From Emiliania huxleyi CCMP1516 (lineage: Eukaryota > Haptophyta > Isochrysidales > Noelaerhabdaceae), in the NCBI RefSeq assembly GCF_000372725.1, contig NW_005199045.1, forward strand, positions 282,199-346,198: DNA of 64,000 nt, read 5' to 3'. Both the position numbers and the translations under genes were made by a program. Position 1 is the stretch's first letter, and every line of letters starts with the position of its first letter. Shown piece after piece: positions 43,572 to 53,241 of this stretch. The notes under the pieces are model-generated. The model was not told where the DNA came from and searched no databases. It worked only from the letters and a program-made list of their open reading frames with translations.

Positions 43572-43940
43572 TGCGGGCGCTTCCATCTTGACGTGTCCCC
43601 TCCCCCCCGCCTCCCGATCCTTTTGCCGGCACGCTCCGCTGCGCACCGCCGGGCTTACAAGAGTGCGCCGCTTCCCAGAGCCGCTCGGGAAGCGGCAGCA
43701 CCGCCCTGGCAAGAATGTGCGATTTTGCGAGAGCGATTTTGTTGCGTCTGGCCCTGCCTCGTGCCTGCAGGCGGACACCGTTTTCCTACCTGTCTCTTGT
43801 CTACGTTTCTAGAGTCTACTACCTCAGCAAAACCCACCACCTTCCCACCCCACCCACCCCCCTCTTTGAGAGTCTCCGCTCTTTGGCTCTACCTTAAATG
43901 GCGGCCGACTACACAACGGTGAGAGCCACATACTCTCGTA
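43572..43940. other. Intergenic
   Basis: 3' flank of the ubiquitin-like gene. No further feature recognised. Confidence 0.35.
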
Positions 43941-44406
43941 CCAGTGATGGCCATTTACTGGTATAGCCCCCCAGAACAATCAAACACTCTACGGCCACAA
44001 TCAAATGGTGGTAAGATTTACCACGACTTCTGAAGCAAAATCAGACAAAAATCGGAGAAATCGGCAAAATACCCGGTATTTTCCAGGTATACCCGGGTTT
44101 CCCCAGGTACCACTCCACGACCTCCACGACCTCCACGACCGCCGAAAAGCACGACCGCCCAAATCTCGAACACATCTCGAGTCCTCTCACTAGTTACATA
44201 CATACCCGCAAAATACCCGGCATTTTGCCAATTTGGCTGAATTTGGCCGCAAACCAGCCTCAGACTCGGCTCAGATCCCGAAAATTTGATGATTCTACGG
44301 AGTTTCGTAATTTACCATACCACTCTCTGCTCATACCATACCACTCCCCTGGAGAATCAAATAAGTGGTAAATACCACTCTTTTACCAGTAAATGGCCAT
44401 CACTGT
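43941..44406. mobile_element. 466-bp MITE with 21-bp inverted ends and flanking TA
   Basis: Inverted ends start AGTGATGGCCATTTACTGG at 43943 and end with its complement at 44404; 21 bp pair perfectly. TA dinucleotides sit just outside at 43939-43940 and 44407-44408, as for Tc1/mariner-type insertions. The inside contains GGTAAA/TTTACC words, AAAATACCCGGTATTTTCC, and the CAGCCTCAGACTCGGCTCAG block that recurs inverted at 2655-2745. No ORF. It is a clear AT-rich island in GC-rich DNA. Confidence 0.8.
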
Positions 44407-44408
44407 TA

Positions 44409-45469
44409 CTCTACACGGACCTTGCAGTAAACCTTTTCCTTCTAAGCAGGGCTACACAATGACTCTATAGTGTGGGGGTGTTCCTGGCGAGTTGTGATGA
44501 GTAGGATTAGACTAGCCAATACTATTTTTAAGTTCATATATGAAAATACCAACTTGCCATGTGCACGTCTCCGCGGCGGCGGCCCGGAGGGGGCCCGGCG
44601 GAGCGGTCAGAGCAGCACTGCGCCGGCCGGCGAGATTCTCGACTATAGTACGGGCTCTATTGAACGGCCTCAAGGTGCTCTCTAGGGCTGCCCTATTCCG
44701 CTCGCCCGGCTACGACGCTGAGCTTCGAAGGAAAAGGTTTCGCTCGGCACGGCGTCGGAGAGCAAACTTCGGCGTTCACCTACATGGAATTCTGGACGCA
44801 CGTCGGCAAGTGGGCTGCTGATCAGGCGGGCTGCTGCAAAGAAGCTGGGCCCTCTCGGCGCTCGCTCTCGCTCTTCATAACGGCGTTGCCCCCTCCCTCC
44901 CGCACCGACGTTGGGCAGCCCCCGACCACGACAACGCCAGTGCCGCCGGCCTGCAGCTCGAGGCGCCGTTGAATGAGCACGAGAGCCGGTGCACGACGGC
45001 GGCGCGGGTGATGCAGCCCAAGGTGACGACGAAGGCGGAGGGGGCGGCGGCGGAGGGGGCGGCGGCGGCGGCGGCGATGGCCGCGGGGTCGGCCCGCCCG
45101 CCTTTGCTGCTGGGCTGTGGGCATATCATCACAGCTCAACGTGAAGTCAAGGCGCGGAAGCTTCAGTGGGCACTTTTCGCGTCCTTTGCCACGCACATGG
45201 CGCCGCGGACCGGTCTACCGGACCCGCCCCTGATCTTGTTCTCTTCCTCGACTCGACCTTCCGCGATCTCATCTTCCTCGACTCGACCTGATGCTGAGTT
45301 CCCGCACCAGCCTGCGGACCAGCGCAGCTCAGTGGCAGTGTGCGACCAGGGCCAGTGGTAGACAGTGGACGTGCGTGAGGCTGCTCTCTGAGCGATGACA
45401 CACTAGCAGGGGCATCATGATTGCCATCGGAGTCACTTGTATTACGACGCCGCCACGCTCGCAAGGGCC
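44409..45469. other. Intergenic; possible RING-like exon fragment
   Basis: A plus frame at about 44900-45134 contains NEHESRCTTAARV and ARPPLLLGCGHIITA, vaguely like the Rmd5/GID2 RING (NPPMxLxCGHVI). The remaining Cys residues are not found, so no gene is called. Otherwise nothing. Confidence 0.2.
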
Positions 45470-45536
45470 GCCTAAGCGCCTAAGCACCCTAAGCACCCCC
45501 CGCTTACTGACGTAGGCCGCTTAGGCGCTTAGGCGA
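45470..45536. repeat. Inverted repeat of CGCCTAAG units
   Basis: CGCCTAAGCGCCTAAG at about 45471 pairs with CTTAGGCGCTTAGGCG at about 45519. Confidence 0.75.
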
Positions 45537-45874
45537 GTGACGGCCGGCTGCCCGGGGCCTGGCGTGCCTCCGGGTGGGGTGAGCGCCTGGGAGAGCCACT
45601 CTGCAAGTGGTGTGCGAGCGTGTAGCCTTTAGCGTGCAGTCGGCCTGGCGCCGGCGTGTACACACACGACACAGGTCACAGCTTCACGGCACACGCGGGC
45701 CCGCGCGCGGCGCGCGGGCCCGCGGGGCAAACTCGAAAGACGAAACTGCCCCTCCCCTCGCAGAGCGCATCAGGCGCGACAAGCGCGAGCGGTCCGACCG
45801 CTCCTCCGACGACTCCTCCTCCGACCAAGACTCATGCGGCTCCGGCTCTACTAGCGAGGCGAATGACATATTCG
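45537..45874. other. Intergenic
   Basis: Contains a self-complementary GGGCCCGCGCGCGGCGCGCG string near 45698. A short frame at 45720-45880 is rich in Ser/Asp (RSDRSSDDSSSDQDS) but has no support. Confidence 0.35.
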
Positions 45875-46378
45875 CTTAGGGGACCCCTAGGCTTAAAAGG
45901 GTGGGCCCTGGGGCGCCTGCGGCTTAAACGGCTTAAAACGGGCCCGGGCCCCTTTTAAGGCTGCCTGGGCCGCCGATTCCTTAAACGGTCTTAAACGCTT
46001 AAACGGTGCGGAGAGCTCCCGAGGTCGATGGTCCGGGAGGCTCCCGGTAGACGCCGTAGGCCGGGAAGCTGGCTACAGTCAGCTGGCACGCGTCCCCTAT
46101 GCGAGTATGGCTCCTGCCAGTGCACCAGACTTAGAGATGTGTCTTCGGAGGCGGGTTTGTGCCCAATAACGGCAGTATTGGACAATTGGAGAAAACGGCG
46201 CGGAACCCCCAGCGCGACGCATGCCGGCGAGGCCGATTTTCTTAAACGATCTTAAAAGAGGGACCCCCCGTGCCTGCAATCTCTTAAATGGCAAGTTAAA
46301 CCCCCAAACCTCCTCGTTTCTGAAAAGGTCTTTAAAAAACCCGGCCCTCAGAACCCTAGGGGTCCCCTAACCCCTAAG
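45875..46378. mobile_element. 504-bp hAT-like MITE with 8-bp target duplication
   Basis: Direct repeats CATATTCG at 45867-45874 and 46379-46386 flank the element. Its ends are CTTAGGGGACCCCTAGG (left) and, inverted, CTTAGGGG-TTAGGGG-ACCCCTAGG (right, with a 7-bp repeat). CTTAAACGG/CTTAAAAG words are scattered beneath both ends, as in the subterminal repeats of hAT elements. No ORF. The 8-bp duplication is seen; the hAT assignment is inference. Confidence 0.8.
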
Positions 46379-46386
46379 CATATTCG

Positions 46387-46732
46387 ACACCCTCGACGAC
46401 CATCTCGGCTACGGTTCCGACTCCGGCTTCGGCTGGTAGTCGACAAGCTGCCGAGCCCAAATCACTGTGTGTGCCACATTTCTTGTTGGCTTCTAAAAAT
46501 CTCTCTCTCCCCCCTGTCTGCAGCCTCTTCCTTCCTATCTCTCTTCGCACTCCCTCGGCCTCGCCAATTCTCGCAGCGACCTTCACGTCACTTCGCGGTC
46601 TTCTCACTCTCGTCGTTCTCTTTCCTGCTGCTTCATCCTCTGACTACGCCAACAAGAGAAGAGAAGAAAGGGATCGCGTAATTAAGTTCACAGCCCAAAA
46701 CTGTGAACTGCATCCCGGCCCGGAGCCGAGCG
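46387..46732. other. 5' flank of the plastid-type gene
   Basis: Pyrimidine-rich (CTCTCTCTCCCCCCTGTCTG) with no further recognisable element. Confidence 0.35.
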
Positions 46733-47874
46733 ATGGTCGCCGCCCTGCTTTCTCTCGCGCCGGTTGTCGGCCTATTCCTGAGCCGCTCGCCGCTGCTGCT
46801 CAGCGGCCAGCGCCACGGCGCCTCACTGATGACGGCGGAGGCCGTGCCTGGCGTCGAGCCCGCCCAGGCGCCGCCCGCCGCAGCTGCAGCAGCGCTCAAC
46901 GTCGTGGTGGAGGCTGATGGCGTGCGGTCGCTCGGGGAGGAGGGCGAAGCGGTGCTGCGCACGCTGCTCGAAAAGTGTTCTGACAAGAGCATGGGCGACG
47001 TGTGGCGGCGGAGCGCCTTCTGGGAGAACGAGACGGCCTCGCTCCTCGAGATTGTCAACGTGCTCGGCCGGTGGGAGCGGTGCTCCGAGTGGAAAGACCG
47101 CACCATCTTCATCGACGAGACGGACCTGCGGGCCAAGGACGAGGACGAGCGGCAGGCTCTCACCACCGGCCGCCACCAGATGGCTCTCCGCCTGGGGTGC
47201 GGCGAGCGCTCGGCGCGCCAGCGGCCGAGCCAGCAGTTCTGAGGAGAGAGGGCGCACTCTTTTGAGCGAGGGGTTGATGCGGCGCGGTAGGCGATGTTCC
47301 AGAACGTGCCGAACCTGCCCTTCACCAACGCCAAGATCGCCGCCTCGGTCGGTCTCACCGTCGACGACTTCCAGGCGCTCCCCGTGACGCGTGCCGCGTG
47401 CAACGTCCTCTTTGATGGTCTCGCCGAGAGCCGCTCGGGGCTGATCCCGTACAAGGCGCGGAGATGCAGCCGAGAGACAGCCGCGACTCAGCCGAGATAC
47501 GCTCCAAACCCGCCGCATTCCCCCCTTCTCCAAGACACGTCCAGGACACGTCCCACGGGGGGGGTGGGCGGTCACCCCCCGTCACAGAGGCGGAACACGT
47601 CGAGGACACGTCCAGGACACGTCGAGGACATGCCCCACAGGTGCTCGACGAGAGGCGCGCGAGGATGGTCGGCGAGGGCGGCGCCTTCGACCAGGCTGGC
47701 TTCCGCGTCGGCTGGGCAAAGTCGTGCATCCTCTTCATCTTCGGCCTCTTCTTCTTCGGGAAGGCGAACTTCATCTGGGTGCTGCTCGCCGTCAAGTTTG
47801 CGCACGACTGGCAGCCAGACCTCATCCCCGGGCCAAAGGAGATGGGGCTCTTCAAGGTCTGGGGCATCGTCTGA
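46733..47874 (+). CDS. Conserved plastid-type membrane protein of unknown function, 3 exons
   Basis: Exons 46733-47212, 47291-47455, 47641-47874 join in frame (292 aa). The N-terminus is a hydrophobic leader (MVAALLSLAPVVGLFLSR) followed by an Ala/Pro stretch, compatible with a bipartite plastid-targeting sequence. The body has SMGDVWRRSAFWENETASL, FQNVPNLPFTNAKIAAS, LPVTRAACNVLFDGL, then after intron 2 VLDERRARMVGEGGAFDQAG and one membrane helix (SCILFIFGLFFFGKANFIWV). Both introns have GC donors. Intron 2 holds GAGATGCAGCCGAGAGACAG and CCAGGACACGTC repeats. I recognise the type but not a function. Confidence 0.6.
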
Positions 47875-48131
47875 GTCGAGGCGCCGGCGGGGCGGCCCGC
47901 CGAGGCCGCGGCGGGCGGCGAGCGCGCGGGTGGTGGTTTTGAGTGTGTGTCCCCGGCCACCCTCGCGAGACCGAGAGAGAGTGGTTGAGCACAATGTCCG
48001 GCAGGCTTCTTTTTCATCCTCCCCCAAAGTGAGGAAACGTGTACCTCTTTCTCATAAACACTTCCTTTTTAGCTTTACACCGAGAAATTACACTCACACA
48101 CACACACTAAATTCCGCTTAAGACTTAAGTC

Positions 48132-49231
48132 TTATTTTTTCATCCATTTCTCTCGGCTCCCACCGTCCCCCTCGTCGCGTCGCTCCTTGCTCTCCAAAAC
48201 GCCCCTCACAAACCTCTCCGCCTCCGCGTCAGCCGACGCGCCGTCCCACCACAGCGTCAGAGAGAAGGAGGCGAACGTGCTGTCGTCCGTTCGCACCGCG
48301 TGCCACCACCGGCGCGGGATGAGCAGCGCGTCGCCCTCGGACAGGACGTGCTCGAGCACCGCCGCCGCTGGATAGTCAGGGTAGCGCTCCTACCGGCGTA
48401 CGCACAGCGCGATGAGAGGCATGAGCGCTCCCACAAAGCACACTTTGGCACACAGAGAGGGGTGGGTGCGCCATGGACTGCAGTGGCCGTACAGCGGAGC
48501 GCGGTGTCGGCATCTGGCGGTGTCGGCGTCTAGGGCGGCGCTCCGTGTCGCGTCGCGGCGCAAACGGGTCAACCGGAGAGGAGTTGCCTAGGAGCAGGTT
48601 CCGAGCAGATTCCGAGGTACGCCAGGGCGCAAAAGAGGATGCCGCCGGCGAGGTGTTTGCCCTGCAGCAGCGTGTGCCGCGGCAGCGATTGCGTCGATGG
48701 CGAGTCGGGTGGCAGGAGCGCGCACCGCTTGCGCCCAATCTGCTGCACGAGCAGCCCGGCATACGGGTCGTGGTGGAGGGGCGATGAGGTGGCGCCTGTA
48801 CTGTCCGAGAGGAGCTCACCACAACTTTCCGTGGGGGTGCTAGCGGCAGCGGTGGCGACGCGGGCGCCTCCGAGCCAAGCCACCGTGCGGTACGGGCGCG
48901 GTGTGCGGTCCGTGAGGGAAGGCGGCAGCAGCCTCTCCCGCAGGCCCGGGCGTTCGGCGAAAAGGTCCGCCTGGGCGAGGTACGGGCCGGGCGCCTCCAC
49001 TGCCGCGCGCGGCTCGCTGAGGTAGGCGGCGAGGGCGGGCACCGAGACCGGCACGAGCTCAGCGTCGAGGTACGAGCATCCGACCTCTGCATCCAAAACC
49101 AGATCACCCGCGCCGGCAGCAAGCTCGCCAGCGAGCCACCGCATCGCCTCGTGCGGAGGCAGGCCGGCCGTCGACGCGACGGCCGGCCAGTCTCGAGCGA
49201 ATCCAGGAAGGAACCGCGGCGCGGCGCGCAT
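48132..49231 (-). CDS. JmjC/cupin-8 domain protein
   Basis: The main exon (from ATG 49231 or earlier) reads FLPGFARDWPAVA, a helical part, then SPLHHDPYAGLLVQQIGRKR. HHD gives the HxD iron ligands, and LVQQIGRKRCALLPPD matches the family strand after them. A second exon from 48389 (acceptor CCGGTAG) reads YPAAAVLEHVLSEGDALLIP-RRWWHAV and SLTLWWDG, ending at 48132. The last exon supplies the third iron-binding His. The donor is uncertain, near 48640-48660. It would be a 2-oxoglutarate-dependent hydroxylase or demethylase; substrate unknown. Upstream exons beyond 49231 are likely. Confidence 0.65.
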
Positions 49232-49989
49232 GGTGGCGACGAGGGAGGGGGCCCCAGGAGGTAGCCGTCCTAGTCCTAAGAGTGACCCGTGTCGCCGTGT
49301 GCCCCAGCGGGCTCGCATGCGGGAGACGATTTGCCAGATGTGCCCGCAGGGTATGCACGCCTCGAGACCATACCCCCCCGCCAGCTGAAAGACCCAGCCT
49401 CCCGCCGACGGGACCATACCCCCCCCCCCCCCCACCCACCCCCTCGCCCCACCGCCGGCCGCCTTACTGCTTGCACCCGGGGGTTTTACCAAGCTGCCAG
49501 CCCATTTCACGCACACTGCGCAAAAAGACCGCCGCGTTTGAACGGTGTGAAAATGGTGTGGACACGGTTTATGTCCGAGGAGGCCACCGGCCAAAAGCGC
49601 ATGTCTTGAAGGTCCGATACTGGAAGCCCATATAGGCACCTTACACTCCCCCGCAGTATCGCACCTCTTGAGCGACACTACGTTTCCGCAGCTGGGGATT
49701 CTCCGGGACCCCTCTTTGTACCCGTGCTGGCCGGATTCCTCCTCCGAACAAGTCAAGTTCGATCGGCCCCAGTCTCGAACTGGCAGCCACTATCTCACCG
49801 GAGGTACCATGTCCGAGGTTACGCCGAGGAGGCCACCGGCCAAAAGCGCATGTCTTGAAGGTCCGATACTGGAAGCCCATAGAGCCCTTACAAGAAAGAA
49901 AGACGCCTGCTCGAAACTTCAACGTACTCAAGTAATCGGTTTCTCGTCTACACCCTCCCTCAGATCGGTCTCAACAATATCTTGACTGA
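49232..49989. repeat. Intergenic with a 57-bp direct repeat
   Basis: 49576-49632 recurs at 49826-49882 (GGCCACCGGCCAAAAGCGCA core). A poly-C run is at 49420-49440. No gene seen. Confidence 0.7.
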
Positions 49990-50586
49990 GCATGCCCGAT
50001 GAATCGGCAGCAGGGAGACAGGAAGGCTCGCTGTGTGAGTCGGCCACGCAGAGTCGCGAAACCTGGGTGGGAAGAGGATACTCTCTCTCCAGAGCTCAAG
50101 CGATGCTCGCAGAAAGAAAGACGGGCGCGCCAAACTTCACGAAGCCGGTTTCTCGTCCCTGGTCACCTTCCTTCGCCGGGCGAGCCTGGCTCTCGCTGCG
50201 CAGCGGCGCGACCCGCGGTGAGGCTGCCGATCGTCGAACTGGGCTTAGCTCTCAGTCAAGATATTGTGCATATGGAGAGAGAGTGTTTTTTGCATATGGT
50301 CGGTCTCAACAATATCACGACTCTCACAGTGATTTGGGCTCGGCAGCTTGTTAGCCCTCAGCCGAAGCTGGGGCCGGTCCCGTAGCCGAGAGAGCCCGCG
50401 CCGTGAGTTCGACGCGGTCGGGAGGCCTTGCGGAGACAATATCAAAAACACAGCATGCCCGATGAATCGGCAGCAGGGAGACAGGAAGGCTCGCTGTGTG
50501 AGTCGGCCACGCAGAGTCGCGAAACCTGGGTGGGAAGAGGATACTCTCTCTCCAGAGCTCAAGCGATGCTCGCAGAAAGAAAGACG
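49990..50586 (+). repeat. Two 134-bp near-identical direct repeats
   Basis: Copies at 49990-50123 and 50453-50586, both starting GCATGCCCGATGAATCGGCA and ending AAAGAAAGACG. The 329 bp between them include TCGGTCTCAACAATATC, which also precedes the first copy at 49966. Confidence 0.85.
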
Positions 50587-51292
50587 CCGGGGGAAACTTC
50601 AAACAAACCCAAGTAGACTGCCGATCGCGTGTGGCCTGGTCCGCAGAAAGCTCAGACACACGAGCAAGGGGGGGACAAGCGTAAAAAGGGACGGAAGCCG
50701 AGAGCGCTCGCAAAGAGGACGCGGCGGCGGCCAATGGCCACATCATCAGCATCACCGCCCGCACCACCGCCCTCTCCCGCCGCCCCTCCGCCTCTGGCTA
50801 CCCGCGACGGCGCCGCCCGCGACCGCGACGGCGCCGCTATGCCGCTCGGCGGCGATCGACTGCAGAATGACACGCCGCCCATGCTGCTCGGTTCGCCGCC
50901 GCTGGCTCCCCGCGATGGCTCTGCGATGCAGCCCGGTGGAGGACAACTGGAGATGGACGAGATGGATGAGGAGGGAAGAACCCGCCACCACGCGCGGATG
51001 TGCGCCGCCCCCCTCCCTCTCCCACCCCACCCCACCGCTGCCGTGTCTCGGAATGAGGAAGCCGGTCTGAACCGACAGCCAGCGCCACTACGCGTGGGCC
51101 CGAGCGTACGAGTTCTCAGTACAAAAGACCGGGTTTATCTCTCAAAACGTCCTCCTCAACCGTCACCCGGCTCTTCTCTCCGCTCGCGTGCGTTTATGTT
51201 GACATGCGCGGGCCATCGGGGTTCACGCGTGCAGGCTGAACAACGGGCTCGCGCTCGCCTCTCAGAAGGTTCAGACGCCAGACAATCGGGAG
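50587..51292. other. Possible partial duplicate of the downstream hypothetical gene
   Basis: A plus frame 50733-51309 contains TPPMLLGSPPLAPRDGSA and MDEMDEEGRTRHH. The 41-bp segment 50949-50989 matches 51288-51329 almost exactly. No other coding evidence. Confidence 0.3.
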
Positions 51293-51718
51293 ATGGACGA
51301 GATGGATGAGGAGGAAAGAACCCGCCACCTCCGCAGGCTCCGCAAGCGGGTAGCGGACTCCAAGTTTCCGGCCCCACCGCCTGTGGATTTTTCCCGGCGT
51401 TGCAACGGCGCGTGCCCGTCCCGGCCGCGCCGAAAGGCCGTCCCCATCGTGCCTGGGGACCCAGGCCGCGGCCGAATGCACGTCTTCCCCAGACTGCCGC
51501 CATGGCGCATTGCTGGCTGCCTCGAGGGCGCGGAGCTCGAGGCCGCACGGGCGGAATGGCATGCTATGGACAAGACCGACGAGCGGGAGGCGATGCGCCG
51601 CGCCCGCAACCTTGCAATGAGTCGCTCAGCGCCGCATCGCGAGGGTGACTCCGCACGCCGAGCCAAGGCGCGGCGCGAGAAGAGAGACAGAGAGAGAGCT
51701 TTTAGCAATAACATTTAA
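51293..51718 (+). CDS. Hypothetical basic protein
   Basis: 141-codon frame: MDEMDEEERTRHLRRLRKRV, PPVDFSRRCNGACP, ELEAARAEWHAMDKTDEREA, then a Lys/Arg-rich end. The segment coding MDEMDEE(E/G)RTRH is duplicated at 50955-50990, in an upstream frame (50733-51309) rich in Pro/Ala. The pair looks like a partial gene duplication. No family recognised. Confidence 0.3.
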   Translation: MDEMDEEERTRHLRRLRKRVADSKFPAPPPVDFSRRCNGACPSRPRRKAVPIVPGDPGRGRMHVFPRLPPWRIAGCLEGAELEAARAEWHAMDKTDEREAMRRARNLAMSRSAPHREGDSARRAKARREKRDRERAFSNNI

Positions 51719-51885
51719 AACCTCGCCCCACGCAGCGTACCACCCCCCCGCCCGACCGGGCGTCTACTTGGGTTTGTCCGCGACACATCGCGGGAGATAC
51801 AGCCCCCTCTCTCGCGCGGCCCGGGATGCCCATCCAATATCACCCCCGCCGGGGCGTGAATCCAAGCCGAGACTTTCCTCGCCCT

Positions 51886-51946
51886 TAGGGGCCTAGAGAA
51901 CACAACCCCCTCTCTCTTTTCTCCCAGTAAGCTAAAAGTACGTACA
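51886..51946 (+). promoter_or_regulatory. Repeat R1 at the 5' end of the hydrolase gene (leader-like)
   Basis: Reads TTAGGGGCCTAGAGAACACA, a C/T tract ending CTCTCTTTTCTCCCAG, then TAAGCTAAAAGTACGTACAT. In the sense of the downstream gene it is the same element, in the same orientation, that lies duplicated at the start of the PQQ gene (6606-6763). The pyrimidine tract plus CAG looks like a 3' splice site. Promoter or leader function is inference. Confidence 0.5.
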
Positions 51947-52023
51947 TGTACCCGGTTTCTCGTCCCTTCGCCGAAAGCTGGTGGCTCCACGTCCTGGACG
52001 GCGGAGAGGCACGGCGCAGCTCG

Positions 52024-52866
52024 ATGCCCTCTGCCACTCGCATCGCCGAGCTGCAGGCGGAGAACTTTGCGGAGGACGTCGAGGTGCCGCCCGAGGCCGC
52101 CGGCTGGAGCGAGGACCGGCTCGTCGCCTTCCTCGAGAGCGGCGGTGTCGAGAGCAGCGCGCAGGGGAGTCTTGCTGCTCCGCTCGGCCGGCGTGCGCGC
52201 GTCGCGTGCCTGCACGGCACGGCGGGCAACGAGCGCATCTTCACGATCCAGGCCTCGCGGCTTAAGCTGGCGCTCAAGGCGGCCGGCGCCGACTCGGCGG
52301 TGTACGAAGGCACCGAGGTGATTGCTGCCGAGAACCCGCACGGCGCAGCGATGCGGAAGATATTTGGCGACCAGGTGCTCCGCGAGTACGCGCCAGCGCT
52401 CCTGGATGAGGCCGGCAGGCGCACGTACGAGCCCGCCGCCGCCGAGGCTGCGGTCGCGGATCTCGAGGCGCGCATCGCCGGCGCCGGCGGCTGCGACGCG
52501 GTGCTCGGCTTCTCTCAGGGCGCCAACTTTGCGTCGATGCTGGCGGCGCGCGCCGCGGCGGGCGTCGGCCCGCTCGCCACCTCACTCCGCTGCGTCGTGC
52601 TCCTCGCCCCGGCTCGGCCCGGCTGGCCGCATCAGGACGCGTGGAAGCGGCTCTTCGCCGCGCCTCTGCCCGTCCCGGCGCTGGTGGTGCGCGGCGCTTC
52701 CGACACGGTGTCAGCGGAGGGGCCCGTCGAGCTCGTTGCGCATTTTCGCGGCGCGCGGCTGGTCGAGCACAAGGAGGGGCACCGGCCGCTGCCCGCGGAC
52801 AGGGCGGCGGCGGACGGGCTCATCCGGGACATCTGCAGCTTTGTGCTGGAGCGCTGCCCGCCTTAA
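52024..52866 (+). CDS. FSH1-family alpha/beta serine hydrolase
   Basis: Single exon, 280 aa from ATG 52024; an in-frame ATG at 51946 lies inside repeat R1. The domain shows RVACLHGTAGNERIFTIQ (oxyanion strand), CDAVLGFSQGANFASMLAA with the nucleophile Ser in GFSQG, PALVVRGASDTVS (acid Asp) and LVEHKEGHRPLPADR (His). This is the FSH1/OVCA2 hydrolase layout; small-ester or thioester hydrolysis is expected, substrate unknown. An N-terminal helix of about 50 residues (RIAELQAENFAEDV) is extra. It is intronless like the PQQ gene, and both carry R1 at the 5' end. Confidence 0.8.
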   Translation: MPSATRIAELQAENFAEDVEVPPEAAGWSEDRLVAFLESGGVESSAQGSLAAPLGRRARVACLHGTAGNERIFTIQASRLKLALKAAGADSAVYEGTEVIAAENPHGAAMRKIFGDQVLREYAPALLDEAGRRTYEPAAAEAAVADLEARIAGAGGCDAVLGFSQGANFASMLAARAAAGVGPLATSLRCVVLLAPARPGWPHQDAWKRLFAAPLPVPALVVRGASDTVSAEGPVELVAHFRGARLVEHKEGHRPLPADRAAADGLIRDICSFVLERCPP

Positions 52867-53241
52867 AGCTGCCCGTTCTCGCGCAGCGTGTTTCGACAGC
52901 GTGTTTGAACAACCAAAGAGTGTTTGAACAACATCTGTTGTGTGTCATCTGTTGTGTGTTAAGTGGAGTTGAGAGAGAGAGAGATGTGAGTGAGTATTCT
53001 TGATACGAAACCACGACGACACACACCAGTCGACTCGCATCGGTTGCCTCCATGAACGGCGGAGCTATTCTCGCGTCCACACCACACCTGGCTCCAACGT
53101 GGACACGCCCATAGCTGGGGACACTACTAGGTCACGCATGGCATCAGAAGTTTTGTCTCTGTCACACACACTCACACAAAGAGAGAGATGTGTTATAGTT
53201 GTTAGTTCGAGGGTTGATCTAACACCGCGGCCATCGGTGAG
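52867..53241. other. 3' flank of the hydrolase gene
   Basis: Contains TCATCTGTTGTGTGT words at 52931-52960 and a GAGAGAGAGAG run at 52972. Nothing else. Confidence 0.35.
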
